From Microvirga ossetica (GTDB lineage: Bacteria; Pseudomonadota; Alphaproteobacteria; Rhizobiales; Beijerinckiaceae), in NCBI RefSeq assembly GCF_002741015.1, contig NZ_CP016616.1, positions 5,296,501-5,360,500 of the forward strand: DNA of 64,000 nt, in the 5' to 3' direction. A model generated the notes under the pieces. The model was not told the DNA's origin, did no database searches, and saw only the letters and a list, made by a program, of their open reading frames with translations. How positions within the stretch are numbered: the stretch's first letter is position 1; each line of letters opens with the position of its first letter. Made by a program: the position numbers and the translations under genes. Shown here piece by piece: positions 9,446 through 17,867 of the stretch.

Positions 9446-10120
9446 TCAGCCGCCTATACCATTTCCAAGGTGGGGTTCCGGAGAGCGCACGAGAAGGGTG
9501 AATTCGCTCATGCCGTAATTGTCGATGAGCGTCACCTTACGACCGAACGCGGTCCTGCAAAACGCGATCCAACGCTCCGGTGAAGTACCGTATAGACCGG
9601 GCCTGATGTCTTGTCCGGCAAGAGGGGCGGTCACGAAATTGACGGCGAATCCTCTACGGCTGGTTTCATGAAGCTGCGACATGGTCATCGCAACGAAATG
9701 CTCCCATCTCTGCACCGGTTGGTCGAGCATGACGTTGAAGATGCCGCTGGCGATGCTGTAATCCGCCGTGCGCGAAGCGGCCGAGGCCCGCTGGAACCGA
9801 TAGTGCTTGCCTGACCAGAGCTTTTGCGCCCTGCGAACCATGGCCTGTGACAGATCGATGCCGAGATAATCGATCTCGGTATCGGGATGGAAGTCGGCAA
9901 GGTATTCGAGCACGGCTCCATAACCGCATCCAACGTCGTTGAGCGAAAAGGAACTCTGGAAATCGCAGAGCTTCAGAAGCTTGCGAAACCGCAGGGCCTG
10001 GGTCGGAGCGCAACTCCAGTCGACGCCGAGCGGCGTCGGCCCGAAACGACGGAGCGTGCCGGTGTAGTACTGCGCGACATCCCTGTGGAGCTGCTCCAGA
10101 TCCGACCCATCATCGGTCAT
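9446..10120 (-). CDS. class I SAM-dependent methyltransferase
   Basis: A 224-residue protein with a Rossmann-type methyltransferase fold. Motif I is DVGCGYGAV (62-70), and the acidic end of strand 2 is YLGIDLSQ (85-92). The upstream helical segment (LHRDVAQYYTGTLRRFG) resembles small-molecule methyltransferases of the Methyltransf_25 type. It begins 14 bases after the stop of the Lys/Thr-tailed protein on the same strand, so the two are almost certainly one transcription unit. No substrate can be named. A methyltransferase coupled to a protein with a basic, histone-like tail raises the question of whether the tail is its target, but that is speculation. Confidence 0.85.
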   Translation of the reverse strand: MTDDGSDLEQLHRDVAQYYTGTLRRFGPTPLGVDWSCAPTQALRFRKLLKLCDFQSSFSLNDVGCGYGAVLEYLADFHPDTEIDYLGIDLSQAMVRRAQKLWSGKHYRFQRASAASRTADYSIASGIFNVMLDQPVQRWEHFVAMTMSQLHETSRRGFAVNFVTAPLAGQDIRPGLYGTSPERWIAFCRTAFGRKVTLIDNYGMSEFTLLVRSPEPHLGNGIGG

Positions 10121-10134
10121 TGGCGGCGAAAAGC

Positions 10135-10722
10135 CTATCGTCCGCGCGGCGTTTTCCGGGGAGTCTTGGTTGCCGTCTTGGTTGCTGTCTTACTCGCGGT
10201 CTTCCGAGCCGAGCGCGCGGCCGGAGCGGCTTGCTTGGCGGTCGGCGTTGCCGTCTTGGGCTTCATCGGCAGCGAGACGATGACGTGGTCCTGTTCCATG
10301 AAGAACGGACCCGTGGGTGAAGTCCTGACGATCACCCGCCTCCCGTCAGGACCGCGGGAATCGTGCGCTTGAAAGAAAACCGGAAGCGGTTCGCTGCGTC
10401 CCAGATTCTCGATCAGCATGTTCATGATCCGGTCGTTGCCGTTCTCGCCGGGGACATCCGAATCGTAGGATTTCAAATCCTCGATCAGCGACAGCCACCT
10501 GTTCTTGACGCGAGCGTTCCACAACCCTCCGAGATTAAGGAGGGCAAAGCAGTCCTTCAGGTTTCGCCCGCGCCGGAAGATCTGAAATTCCTTCTGCAGC
10601 TCCTTCATTTCGGCGATGCCGCCATGGGCTTCTTTCGGTCCCTGCGAAGGGCCGAATCGAAGGTAGAGCTGGTCCAGAAGCCCTGGGATGAAGACGTCGT
10701 CTTCTTTCATGATGCGGCCCAT
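10135..10722 (-). CDS. unrecognised protein with histone H1-like Lys/Thr/Ala tail
   Basis: I do not recognise this 195-residue protein. The body (about residues 1-150) is mixed and probably globular. The last 42 residues are almost only Lys, Ala, Thr, Pro, Ser and Arg, with repeated A-x-K-T units, as in bacterial histone H1-like proteins. The repeat is encoded by a 12-bp tandem array (10163-10210). I chose the ATG at 10722 because it has GGAGG five bases upstream. The frame stays open to 10821, but those 33 codons use many AT-rich triplets and lack a ribosome site. It precedes the methyltransferase gene by 14 bases. Binding of nucleic acid by the tail is an inference from composition. Confidence 0.75.
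   Translation of the reverse strand: MGRIMKEDDVFIPGLLDQLYLRFGPSQGPKEAHGGIAEMKELQKEFQIFRRGRNLKDCFALLNLGGLWNARVKNRWLSLIEDLKSYDSDVPGENGNDRIMNMLIENLGRSEPLPVFFQAHDSRGPDGRRVIVRTSPTGPFFMEQDHVIVSLPMKPKTATPTAKQAAPAARSARKTASKTATKTATKTPRKTPRGR
10163..10210 (-). repeat. four 12-bp tandem units encoding A-x-K-T
   Basis: Four consecutive 12-base units each start with GTCTT on the plus strand (10163, 10175, 10187, 10199). The first two differ at one base and the others are more diverged. On the coding strand they give A-R-K-T, A-S-K-T, A-T-K-T, A-T-K-T. Unit number could change by slippage without shifting the frame. Confidence 0.8.
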
Positions 10723-11144
10723 GAAGTCCTCCAATTCCTTCGAAGTTGAGTGGCTGTGAAGTATAGGATTGCTGTCATCGCAACAGTCGGGCGGAGAAAT
10801 GTCAAGATTTAGAGACATCATTACCGTGAGTTATAAGAGTATTCGGTGTTGAAAAGCACCCGTCATGATACGCACACGTCAATCAATACCGATGAGGCGG
10901 GTTGCGCTTTTTGCGGCTTAAAAGTCGGCAAATTGGGTGATCAAGACGGGCTTTAAGGATATCGTCGGTGCCTTCATTCTGTTTGTTTAAAATAGTGATA
11001 GTTATCGATACTCATGATTCACAGTAGAATCATTCTAAAATATCGTGTTTTTGATTATAATAATTAAAAAATAGAGTATTTGACTCGCCAACGACGGCTC
11101 TGATAGGCGGAAACCTATCGTTATTATTTTGAAGGTTGTCCGTC
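10723..11144. other. AT-rich intergenic region upstream of siderophore receptor gene
   Basis: About 420 bases without a convincing gene, clearly richer in A+T than its surroundings, especially from 10980. It holds an Irr-box-like palindrome (11023-11039) and a perfect TATAAT at 11056-11061. The -35 position for that hexamer falls inside the palindrome (11033-11038). This matches an iron-controlled promoter reading into the receptor gene at 11145. The part from 10723 to 10821 could be the 5' end of the tailed protein if its upstream start is used. Confidence 0.6.
11023..11039. promoter_or_regulatory. Irr box (ICE)-like palindrome
   Basis: The 17-mer AGTAGAATCATTCTAAA matches 12 of 14 defined positions of the rhizobial iron control element TTTAGAANNNTTCTAAA, with a perfect right half. 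It lies 106 bases before the receptor start and overlaps the -35 position of a TATAAT promoter. Irr, a heme-responsive Fur-family protein, binds this element in Hyphomicrobiales; its use here is inferred. Confidence 0.65.
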
Positions 11145-13229
11145 GTGAAGCGCCCCCTTGCGTTGTTAGCATCGTCAGCTCTTGTACTCGTCTCAGGTGA
11201 AGCGCTCGCGCAATCGAACGAGGCGCGGGCCATTCAGCTGGAAGAGGTGACGGTTGAGGGGAGCCAGAACACTCAGACGGGACCGATTACGGCGGATGGC
11301 TATGTCGCCACGTCAAGCAGCAGTGCCACCAAGACCGACACGCTGATTCTTGAAACGCCGCAATCGATTTCGACGGTCACCCAGCAGCAACTGGAGGATC
11401 GCAAGCCGCAGACCTTGCTGGATGCCGTGTCTTATACGCCAGGAGTGCGTATCGGCGGCTATGGGTTCGATCCGCGCTACGACGCGTTTACGATCCGCGG
11501 TATCGATGTGACCTATACCGGCGTGTTCCGCGAAGGGCTGCGCCAGGTCAACAGCCCGAACGGTCTTTTCCGACTCGAGCCCTACGGCCTCGAAGGGATC
11601 ACGATCCTGAGGGGGCCTGCCGCATCGATCTACGGCGCGAGCAGCACGGGCGGCATCGTCGATCTGATCTCGAAGCGTCCGACCTTTCTGCCCTTCAGGG
11701 AAGTTGAGGTGCAGACCGGTTCCTATGGACGAATCCAGGGCAATTTCGATCTCTCCGGGCCCGTCACCTCCGACAACACGCTGTTCTACAGGCTGACGGG
11801 CCTCGTGCGCGATGCAGGAACCGAGATCGGCGCCGTCCCGGACGACCGTGTCTTCATTGCGCCGGCCCTCACCTGGAAGCCCACCGATGCGACCACCCTG
11901 ACGATCCTGGGCGAGTACATGGACGCGACCACCGGCGGCACGGCGGCCTATCTCAACAACTATGCCACGGATGCCGCGGGCAATCCCACCAGCCTGTCGA
12001 TCGGCGCCACCCGTGTCTTCGCCGGCGACAAGCGCTACAACGACTTCCGGCAGCAGCAGGGTCGGATCGGCTACGAGTTCGAGCACCGTTTCAACGACAT
12101 GTTCACCCTTCGCCAGCACACGCGGTTCTCCGCGCTCGGCACCAATCAGGAATATGTCTACGGAGGTTCCGGCCTCACCCGCGAGAACAATTGGGGGGGC
12201 GTCAGCGATACCCATCTCGAAAGCCGCGTGAGAACGGGCCCGGTCGATCACACCATCCTGACCGGCTTGGATGTCAGCCGTCTGAGCTACGTCTCCAAGC
12301 AGGGCTTCGATGCCACCATCCCCGTGGGGCTGGACCCGGTTCTCTCCTATCGCGAGGATCAGACCCAGACCCTGACCGGGATCTACGTGCAGGATCAGAT
12401 CAAGTGGCAGAACTGGCGCCTGACTCTCGGCGGACGTCATGACTGGCTGACGAGCGAATACAATACCGCCGGGTTCGAGTTCGACAGTGACGATACCAAG
12501 TTCACCGGGCGTGCCGCCCTGGGCTACGTAACCGATTTCGGTCTCGCGCCCTATGTGAGCTGGGGCACCTCCTTCACGCCCAATCCCGGCACGGTGCTGG
12601 GTGGTGCCGTGGCCGAGCCGACGACAGGCGAGCAGGTCGAGGTCGGCGTGAAATACGATCTGCCCGGCTACAACGCATCGCTCCGTGCCGCAATCTTCGA
12701 AATTCGCCAGGAAAACGCGGTCGTCTATCAGGTCGTCGATGCCACGAACCAGCAGGTGCAGCTCGATCTGCGCTCGCGCGGCTTCGAACTCGAAGGCGTC
12801 GCTTCGCTGACGGATGGGCTCAACGTCCAGGCTTCCTATTCCTACATCGATGCGCGGATTCTAGAGCTGACGCCGGAAACCGTAGGCAACCGCCTGACGA
12901 GCGTGCCCCAACACATGGCCTCGCTCTGGCTGGACTACACGGTCCAGGAGGGGCCGGCGACGGGGCTCGGCATCGCAGGCGGCGTCCGCTATGTCGGCGC
13001 GAGCTTCGGCGACAACCTCAACCGGCCCATCATCGAGAACGATCCGCGTGCCTATCTCGATGCCGCAATCCGCTACGATCTCGAGAATATCGACCCTAGC
13101 CTCAAGGGCTTCCGCTTCCAGGTCAACGCCACGAACCTGCTGGATGAGGACGGTCAGGTCTGCACGTCCAACTACTGCTACTTCGATGAGGGCCGCAAGG
13201 TCATCGCGAGCCTGCGGTACCGGTGGTGA
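11145..13229 (+). CDS. TonB-dependent siderophore receptor
   Basis: A 694-residue outer-membrane receptor of the FhuA/FoxA ferric-siderophore type. The GTG at 11145 is chosen: GAAGG lies nine bases upstream, while a TTG at 11136 abuts it and cannot be used. The signal peptide is residues 1-22 (cut after ALA). A TonB box lies near EEVTVEG (33-39). The plug domain includes TPQSISTVTQQQL and ILRGPAASIYG, and a 22-strand barrel ends in the aromatic RYRW. A Cys pair (CTSNYC) sits just before the last strand, as in hydroxamate receptors. The RhtX/FptX-type permease gene follows directly, giving a two-component uptake route for one ferric siderophore. An Irr-box-like site precedes it. Confidence 0.92.
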   Translation: MKRPLALLASSALVLVSGEALAQSNEARAIQLEEVTVEGSQNTQTGPITADGYVATSSSSATKTDTLILETPQSISTVTQQQLEDRKPQTLLDAVSYTPGVRIGGYGFDPRYDAFTIRGIDVTYTGVFREGLRQVNSPNGLFRLEPYGLEGITILRGPAASIYGASSTGGIVDLISKRPTFLPFREVEVQTGSYGRIQGNFDLSGPVTSDNTLFYRLTGLVRDAGTEIGAVPDDRVFIAPALTWKPTDATTLTILGEYMDATTGGTAAYLNNYATDAAGNPTSLSIGATRVFAGDKRYNDFRQQQGRIGYEFEHRFNDMFTLRQHTRFSALGTNQEYVYGGSGLTRENNWGGVSDTHLESRVRTGPVDHTILTGLDVSRLSYVSKQGFDATIPVGLDPVLSYREDQTQTLTGIYVQDQIKWQNWRLTLGGRHDWLTSEYNTAGFEFDSDDTKFTGRAALGYVTDFGLAPYVSWGTSFTPNPGTVLGGAVAEPTTGEQVEVGVKYDLPGYNASLRAAIFEIRQENAVVYQVVDATNQQVQLDLRSRGFELEGVASLTDGLNVQASYSYIDARILELTPETVGNRLTSVPQHMASLWLDYTVQEGPATGLGIAGGVRYVGASFGDNLNRPIIENDPRAYLDAAIRYDLENIDPSLKGFRFQVNATNLLDEDGQVCTSNYCYFDEGRKVIASLRYRW

Positions 13230-13231
13230 CG

Positions 13232-14512
13232 ATGTCGGCTGCGGCAACGCGGATCGGGCGGGCCCTTGGTTCGCCGATGGCCATCGTCCTGTCGATCGGC
13301 GGATTGTATGTCGGGCAGAGCATCGTCGGAGGCGTGACATTCACTGCGCTTCCGAGCGTGCTGCGCGACCGCGGCCTGCCTCTCGACCAGATCGGGCTGA
13401 CATATCTCGCGATCCTGCCCTGGGTGCTGAAGTTCCTCTGGGCGCCGATGATCGAGCGCTACCGTCTGCCGCCGATCGGGCATAGCCGCTCGCGCTCCAT
13501 CGTCTTCGTCGGCGGGCTCATCACGGCCGTCTGCTTCGTCGCGGCCGCTGGGATCGGTCCGACAAGCTTCGTGTCGCTCATGGCGGTCTTCATCGTGGTC
13601 GCTTTCGCAGCCTCCACCGTGGACATTGCCTGCGACGGCCATGCGGTCGAAAGCCTGTCCGAGCGCTATCACGGCTGGGGCAATGCCGCGCAGGTGGGAG
13701 GCGCCTATCTCGGATCCGCCATCGGATCCGGGCTCTTCCTCGTGCTCGTCGCCCGGGTCGACTGGGCCCAGGCGATGATCGTCATGGCCATCATGCTCGT
13801 GCAGCTGGGGCTGCCCTTCGTCCTTTCTCCGCCGATCACGCCTACATCCGCGCGCCTGCACAAGCCGTCGCTGCGCGACGCGCTGAACCGCAGCGAGATG
13901 CGCATGGGGCTTGCGCTCTCGGCTCTCTACGCCTTGTCGCAAAAGTGGGGCTTGGTGATGCTCGGGCCGTTCCTCGTGGATTCGGGCCTCGACCTGGATT
14001 CACTGGGGATCGTCAACGGAGTCGGCGGCATGATCGTCGGCTTCGGCAGCGCGCTTCTGGGCGGCGCTCTTGTCCGCCTTTGGGGTGCGCGAGTGGTCAT
14101 GGTTCTCGCCCTTGTGTTGCAGGCAATGGCGCTGGCAGGGCTGGCGACGGCGGCGTGGACCGAAGGAACATCCCAGTGGCTTCTGCTTGCCCTGGCCCTG
14201 GCGAGCTCTTCCGCCATTCTGGCGCTGGGCTTCGTGGCGCTCTATGCCCAGTTCATGGGGCTCTCGGACCCGCGCCAGGCCGGCATCGATTTCACCCTTC
14301 TGCAATGCATGGATGCACTTGTCAGCATGATCGGCGGCATCGGTGCGGGCTGGATCGCGCAGAATTTCGGCTACGGCGCCTGTTTCGGCTTGGCTGCTTC
14401 GCTTATCGTTCTTGCCATCGGTCCGGTTGCCATATTGAGCCGGCGCGTTTCAGCCCCGATCGCTGGGCAGGCGAATGCGCAGCGCCTCCAGCCCCTGCCT
14501 CAGCATTCGTGA
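13232..14512 (+). CDS. MFS permease, RhtX/FptX-type siderophore importer
   Basis: A 426-residue major facilitator protein with about 12 membrane segments. It resembles the RhtX/FptX family, single-component inner-membrane importers of rhizobactin 1021 and pyochelin; the N-terminal pattern (IGGLYVGQSIVGGVTFTALPSVLRD, split here by family and not by exact match) and the WVLKFLWAPMIERY segment after helix 2 are the clues. It would carry the ferric siderophore across the inner membrane after the adjacent receptor delivers it to the periplasm. The ATG at 13232 is two bases past the receptor stop; a GTG at 13226 overlapping that stop is an alternative. The two genes form an operon. The exact siderophore is unknown. 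Confidence 0.85.
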   Translation: MSAAATRIGRALGSPMAIVLSIGGLYVGQSIVGGVTFTALPSVLRDRGLPLDQIGLTYLAILPWVLKFLWAPMIERYRLPPIGHSRSRSIVFVGGLITAVCFVAAAGIGPTSFVSLMAVFIVVAFAASTVDIACDGHAVESLSERYHGWGNAAQVGGAYLGSAIGSGLFLVLVARVDWAQAMIVMAIMLVQLGLPFVLSPPITPTSARLHKPSLRDALNRSEMRMGLALSALYALSQKWGLVMLGPFLVDSGLDLDSLGIVNGVGGMIVGFGSALLGGALVRLWGARVVMVLALVLQAMALAGLATAAWTEGTSQWLLLALALASSSAILALGFVALYAQFMGLSDPRQAGIDFTLLQCMDALVSMIGGIGAGWIAQNFGYGACFGLAASLIVLAIGPVAILSRRVSAPIAGQANAQRLQPLPQHS

Positions 14513-14610
14513 CCGGCTCGGATCTTCCCGGGCGACATTCCGGCCACATAATCGGTTTCATCACGGCGTCATAGAAGCGCCGATAGAGAAGCTGTGCAGG
14601 AGGAACGAAC

Positions 14611-15759
14611 ATGAATTATCTGGCAATACTGGGTGCCGCAGCGATGAGCCTTTCGCTGGCGGCTGGCTCGTCTGTCGCGCAGGAGAAGACGCTGACGGGC
14701 GAGCGCACCCTTGTGGTCGCCCATCGCGGAGCCAGCGGCTATCTCCCGGAACATACCCTCGAAGCCTATGCGATGGCCATCGGGATGGGGGCGGACTTCA
14801 TCGAGCCCGATCTCGTCGTAACCAAGGACGGGATCCTGATCGCGCGCCACGAGCCGATGCTGAGCGGCACGACCGATGTGGCGAACCGGCCCGAATTCGC
14901 ATCACGCAAGGCCACCCGCAAGGTCGACGGCGTGGAGACGACGGATTGGTTCGCCGGCGATTTCACCCTCGCCGAGATCAAGCAGCTGCGCGCCAAGCAG
15001 GCGATGGTGGACCGCGACCAGTCGAAGAATGGACAGTTCCAGATTCCGACCCTGCAGGAAGTGGTCGATCTCGCCAAGAAGGAAGCGGCCGCGAGGGGAA
15101 GGGTCATCGGCATCGCCCCGGAAACCAAGCACTCGACGTTCCATGCCGCGATCGGACTGCCCATCGAGGACCGGCTGGTGGCGCTCCTGAAGGAGGCCGG
15201 CTGGGCCGATGCCTCCGCGCCGGTCGTCATCCAGAGCTTCGAGGTGGCGAACCTGAAATACCTGAACACGCGGATCGACGTGAAGCTCGCGCAGCTCCTC
15301 GATGCGGAGGATGTGGACAAGGACGGCAACATCGTCCTTTCGGCACCTTATGCTCAACCCTACGATTTCGTGGTCGTCGGCGACAAGCGGACCTACAAGG
15401 ACCTGCTGTCCAAGGAGGGGCTGGCCGAAGTGCGCTCTTATGCCGACATCCTGGCGCCGTGGAAGCCGTATATTCTCCCCACGAAACAGGTCGACGGGAA
15501 CGGCGACGGCAAGCCCGATGACCTCAATGGCGACGGAAAGACGGACGAGCAGGACCGCGTTCTCGCGACGCCGACCTCCGTGGTGAAGGATGCACACGCG
15601 GCCGGTCTTCAGGTCTTCACTTGGACTTTCCGCAATGAGCCGAAGCGTCTGGCCTCGTCCTTCAAGGGCGATCCTGCGGCCGAGTGCAAGGCCTTCTATG
15701 AACTTGGGGTGGATGGCCTGTTCAGCGATTTCCCCGATACAGCCGTCAAGGCACGCTAG
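14611..15759 (+). CDS. glpQ: periplasmic glycerophosphodiester phosphodiesterase
   Basis: A 382-residue enzyme that hydrolyses glycerophosphodiesters to an alcohol and glycerol 3-phosphate in the periplasm. The signal peptide ends near SVAQ (about residue 23). Catalytic GDPD residues are visible: His38-Arg39 in AHRGASG, Glu65 and Asp67 in FIEPDLV, and His80 in IARHEP. Residues 294-315 contain a Ca-binding EF-hand/dockerin-like insertion with two DGNGDGK/NGDGK loops, apparently supplying extra calcium sites. The start has GGAGG upstream. A strong hairpin follows the stop. The gene is monocistronic; the RTX gene downstream has its own leader. Confidence 0.9.
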   Translation: MNYLAILGAAAMSLSLAAGSSVAQEKTLTGERTLVVAHRGASGYLPEHTLEAYAMAIGMGADFIEPDLVVTKDGILIARHEPMLSGTTDVANRPEFASRKATRKVDGVETTDWFAGDFTLAEIKQLRAKQAMVDRDQSKNGQFQIPTLQEVVDLAKKEAAARGRVIGIAPETKHSTFHAAIGLPIEDRLVALLKEAGWADASAPVVIQSFEVANLKYLNTRIDVKLAQLLDAEDVDKDGNIVLSAPYAQPYDFVVVGDKRTYKDLLSKEGLAEVRSYADILAPWKPYILPTKQVDGNGDGKPDDLNGDGKTDEQDRVLATPTSVVKDAHAAGLQVFTWTFRNEPKRLASSFKGDPAAECKAFYELGVDGLFSDFPDTAVKAR

Positions 15760-15788
15760 ATACAATATCGCACATGTTTATGTGAGGT

Positions 15789-15817
15789 CCGGCGGAGAAT
15801 GCTCCGCCGGGCTTTCA
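15789..15817 (+). terminator. rho-independent terminator after glpQ
   Basis: A perfect 9-bp GC stem (CCGGCGGAG / CTCCGCCGG) with loop AATG is followed by GCTTTCATT. It lies 30 bases past the glpQ stop. The T tract is short, so termination may be partial. Confidence 0.7.
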
Positions 15818-15994
15818 TTGCAATTGAGCCGGGTAGAGGTTAAATATTCCAGGGTAGTCAACGATCCCGGGTTTTATTCCTGACATTATCCGCTCAAACG
15901 CCGCTCCCTCCGCGGAGGCTCGGCTCCAATTGAAACGAGCCCGATCCACATCGCGTATGGACGTGGCGCCTGAAAGTCTCCCTGGAACCCGAAG

Positions 15995-17275
15995 ATGGCC
16001 GTTGTCACGTTCAACAGCAGTGATGGTAACGACGACCTTAGTGGCACCGATCAAGGTGACTACATTGCAGGGCATGACGGGGACGATACCATCGATGGCG
16101 GCGGCGGGGCTGATACGCTCGACGGCGGTGCGGGCAACGACACCTATTTCATCGACAACATGGACGACCGAGTGCTCGAAGCTCTGGGTGGTGGCTATGA
16201 CATCGTCTGGACGAGCGCCAACTTCGCAATGGCGCCGGATGCTGAGATCGAGGAGCTTAGAGCTGTTGCAGGTGCCAGCAGCCTATCCCTGACGGGCAAC
16301 GGATTCAACAATCGCATCGTTGGAACATCGGGTAACGACACCCTCGATGGGGCTGGCGGCATCGATACGCTGGTCGGCGGGTTGGGCGACGACCTTTACA
16401 TCGTCGATAATGCGTCCGATTTGGTCTGGGAAGAGGTGGGGCAGGGCTATGATACGGTCATCGCCAATGCCTCGTTCGCGCTGAGCGCCAATGTCGAGGT
16501 GCTGAAAGCAGCGGCCGGTACACTCGCCATCAATCTGGTCGGCAATGCGCTTGCGAACGAGATCTTCGGCAATTTGGGTGCCAACGAGATCCACGGGCTC
16601 GACGGCAATGACAGCCTCTATGGCGATGGCGGGAACGACAGGATCTTCGGCGGCAGCGGGCAGGATTTTCTCTACGGCGGTATCGGAAACGACTTCCTCG
16701 ATGGAGGCGACGACGCCGACACGCTCTACGGAGACGTCGGAAACGACACGTTGGACGGAGGCGCCGGCAACGATCTGCTCTATGGCGGAACGGGAAACAA
16801 CCGGCTCATGGGGCAGAGCGGGAACGATACCCTCTACGGCGGAGCGAATGCCGAGACCCTCCAGGGCGGCGATGGCACCGACCGGCTCTACGGCGATGTC
16901 GGCAATGACTCTCTCGACGGTGGAGCAGGCAAGGACACGCTCTATGGCGGATGGGGAAGGGATTCGTTCGTCTTCAAGAATGCGCTGAATGCGAAGACCA
17001 ATGTCGACACGATCAAGGACTTCAATGTCAAGGACGATACGATCCGGCTGGAGAACGGCATATTCAAGAAGCTGGGCAAGACGGGAAAGCTGAAAACGGA
17101 TTTCTTCACGATCGGCAGCAAGGCGCAGGACGGGAACGACTATCTCATCTACAACAAGAAGAACGGCTATCTGTCTTACGATGCCGACGGGTCGGGAACG
17201 AAATACAAGGCGATCCTCTTCTTCAAGCTGAAATCCGGCCTGGCTTTGAGCGACAAGGATTTTTACGTCATCTAG
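15995..17275 (+). CDS. RTX calcium-binding secreted protein
   Basis: A 426-residue protein made mainly of glycine- and aspartate-rich nonapeptide repeats (GGxGxDxLx), for example [17 protein letters not shown] and YGGTGNNRL, which form calcium-loaded parallel beta-rolls. They occur in two blocks, about residues 8-50 and 105-325, separated by segments of [12 protein letters not shown] type that belong to the same family. The last 100 residues lack repeats and resemble a type I secretion signal region ending in DKDFYVI. No type I exporter is adjacent, and no enzymatic domain is visible. It is probably an extracellular or surface calcium-binding protein of unknown purpose. The ribosome site before ATG 15995 is weak. 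Confidence 0.87.
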   Translation: MAVVTFNSSDGNDDLSGTDQGDYIAGHDGDDTIDGGGGADTLDGGAGNDTYFIDNMDDRVLEALGGGYDIVWTSANFAMAPDAEIEELRAVAGASSLSLTGNGFNNRIVGTSGNDTLDGAGGIDTLVGGLGDDLYIVDNASDLVWEEVGQGYDTVIANASFALSANVEVLKAAAGTLAINLVGNALANEIFGNLGANEIHGLDGNDSLYGDGGNDRIFGGSGQDFLYGGIGNDFLDGGDDADTLYGDVGNDTLDGGAGNDLLYGGTGNNRLMGQSGNDTLYGGANAETLQGGDGTDRLYGDVGNDSLDGGAGKDTLYGGWGRDSFVFKNALNAKTNVDTIKDFNVKDDTIRLENGIFKKLGKTGKLKTDFFTIGSKAQDGNDYLIYNKKNGYLSYDADGSGTKYKAILFFKLKSGLALSDKDFYVI

Positions 17276-17302
17276 TTCATCGCGCGAAGGCGCTTGTCGC
17301 AT

Positions 17303-17761
17303 CTACTGACAGACATCGACCCAGTCGGCTCCGACGAGATCCGCCATGCGCTTCGGATCGATGCGCACCGCCGCATGGATGGAGCCGGCAGCAGGCACGA
17401 CCTCTTCGAACGCCTTCAGCGAGATGTCGCAATAGACGGGCAGGGGCGTTGCCAGGCCGAACGGGCAGACTCCACCCACCGGATGGCCGGTCAGAGCGAG
17501 AACCTGCTGTGCATCCAGCATTGATGCCTTCCCTCCGAAGGTCGACTTGACCTTGCGGTTGTCCAGCCGCGCCGTGCCACTCGTGACAACGAGGAAATTG
17601 CGTTCGCCCACCCGCAGCGACAATGTCTTGGCGATCTTCTCGGGCTCGACGCCATGCGCCTCCGCCGCCTGGTTGACTGTGGCAGTGCTGGTCTGCATCT
17701 CAATGATCTCGATATCCGGCGCTGTTTGCGCGAGAAAGGCGCGAACGGATTCAAGGCTCAT
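17303..17761 (-). CDS. YbaK/EbsC-family aminoacyl-tRNA deacylase-like protein
   Basis: A 152-residue cytoplasmic protein of the YbaK/ProRS-associated editing family, whose members hydrolyse mischarged aminoacyl-tRNA. The conserved pattern is visible: the KIAKTLSLRV lysine region, the KVKSTFGGKASMLDAQQV segment, and GHPVGGVCPFGL, which corresponds to the G-x-x-P-G-G-x-x-P-x-G signature. The start is the ATG at 17761; a TTG two codons earlier is less likely. It is convergent with the RTX gene. The tRNA substrate (Cys-tRNA-Pro, Ala-tRNA-Pro or other) cannot be decided from sequence. Confidence 0.87.
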   Translation of the reverse strand: MSLESVRAFLAQTAPDIEIIEMQTSTATVNQAAEAHGVEPEKIAKTLSLRVGERNFLVVTSGTARLDNRKVKSTFGGKASMLDAQQVLALTGHPVGGVCPFGLATPLPVYCDISLKAFEEVVPAAGSIHAAVRIDPKRMADLVGADWVDVCQ

Positions 17762-17867
17762 GGCCAATAGACTCCCCTATGTCGACGAAAAGCATGAGGC
17801 CGTGAGCATCCCACGCAAGATGATACCCAGTGATAGCGGCTATCCCGGGATTCCTGCAACTCGGTTG

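Noticed and set aside
11136..11144. TTG start for the receptor at 11136
   Set aside because: It directly abuts the GAAGG ribosome site, leaving no spacing; GTG 11145 has correct spacing and starts a normal signal peptide.
16020..16980. DNA repeats in the RTX gene considered as a CRISPR or minisatellite array
   Set aside because: The periodicity is that of imperfect codons for Gly/Asp-rich nonapeptides within one intact frame, with no identical repeats or unique spacers.
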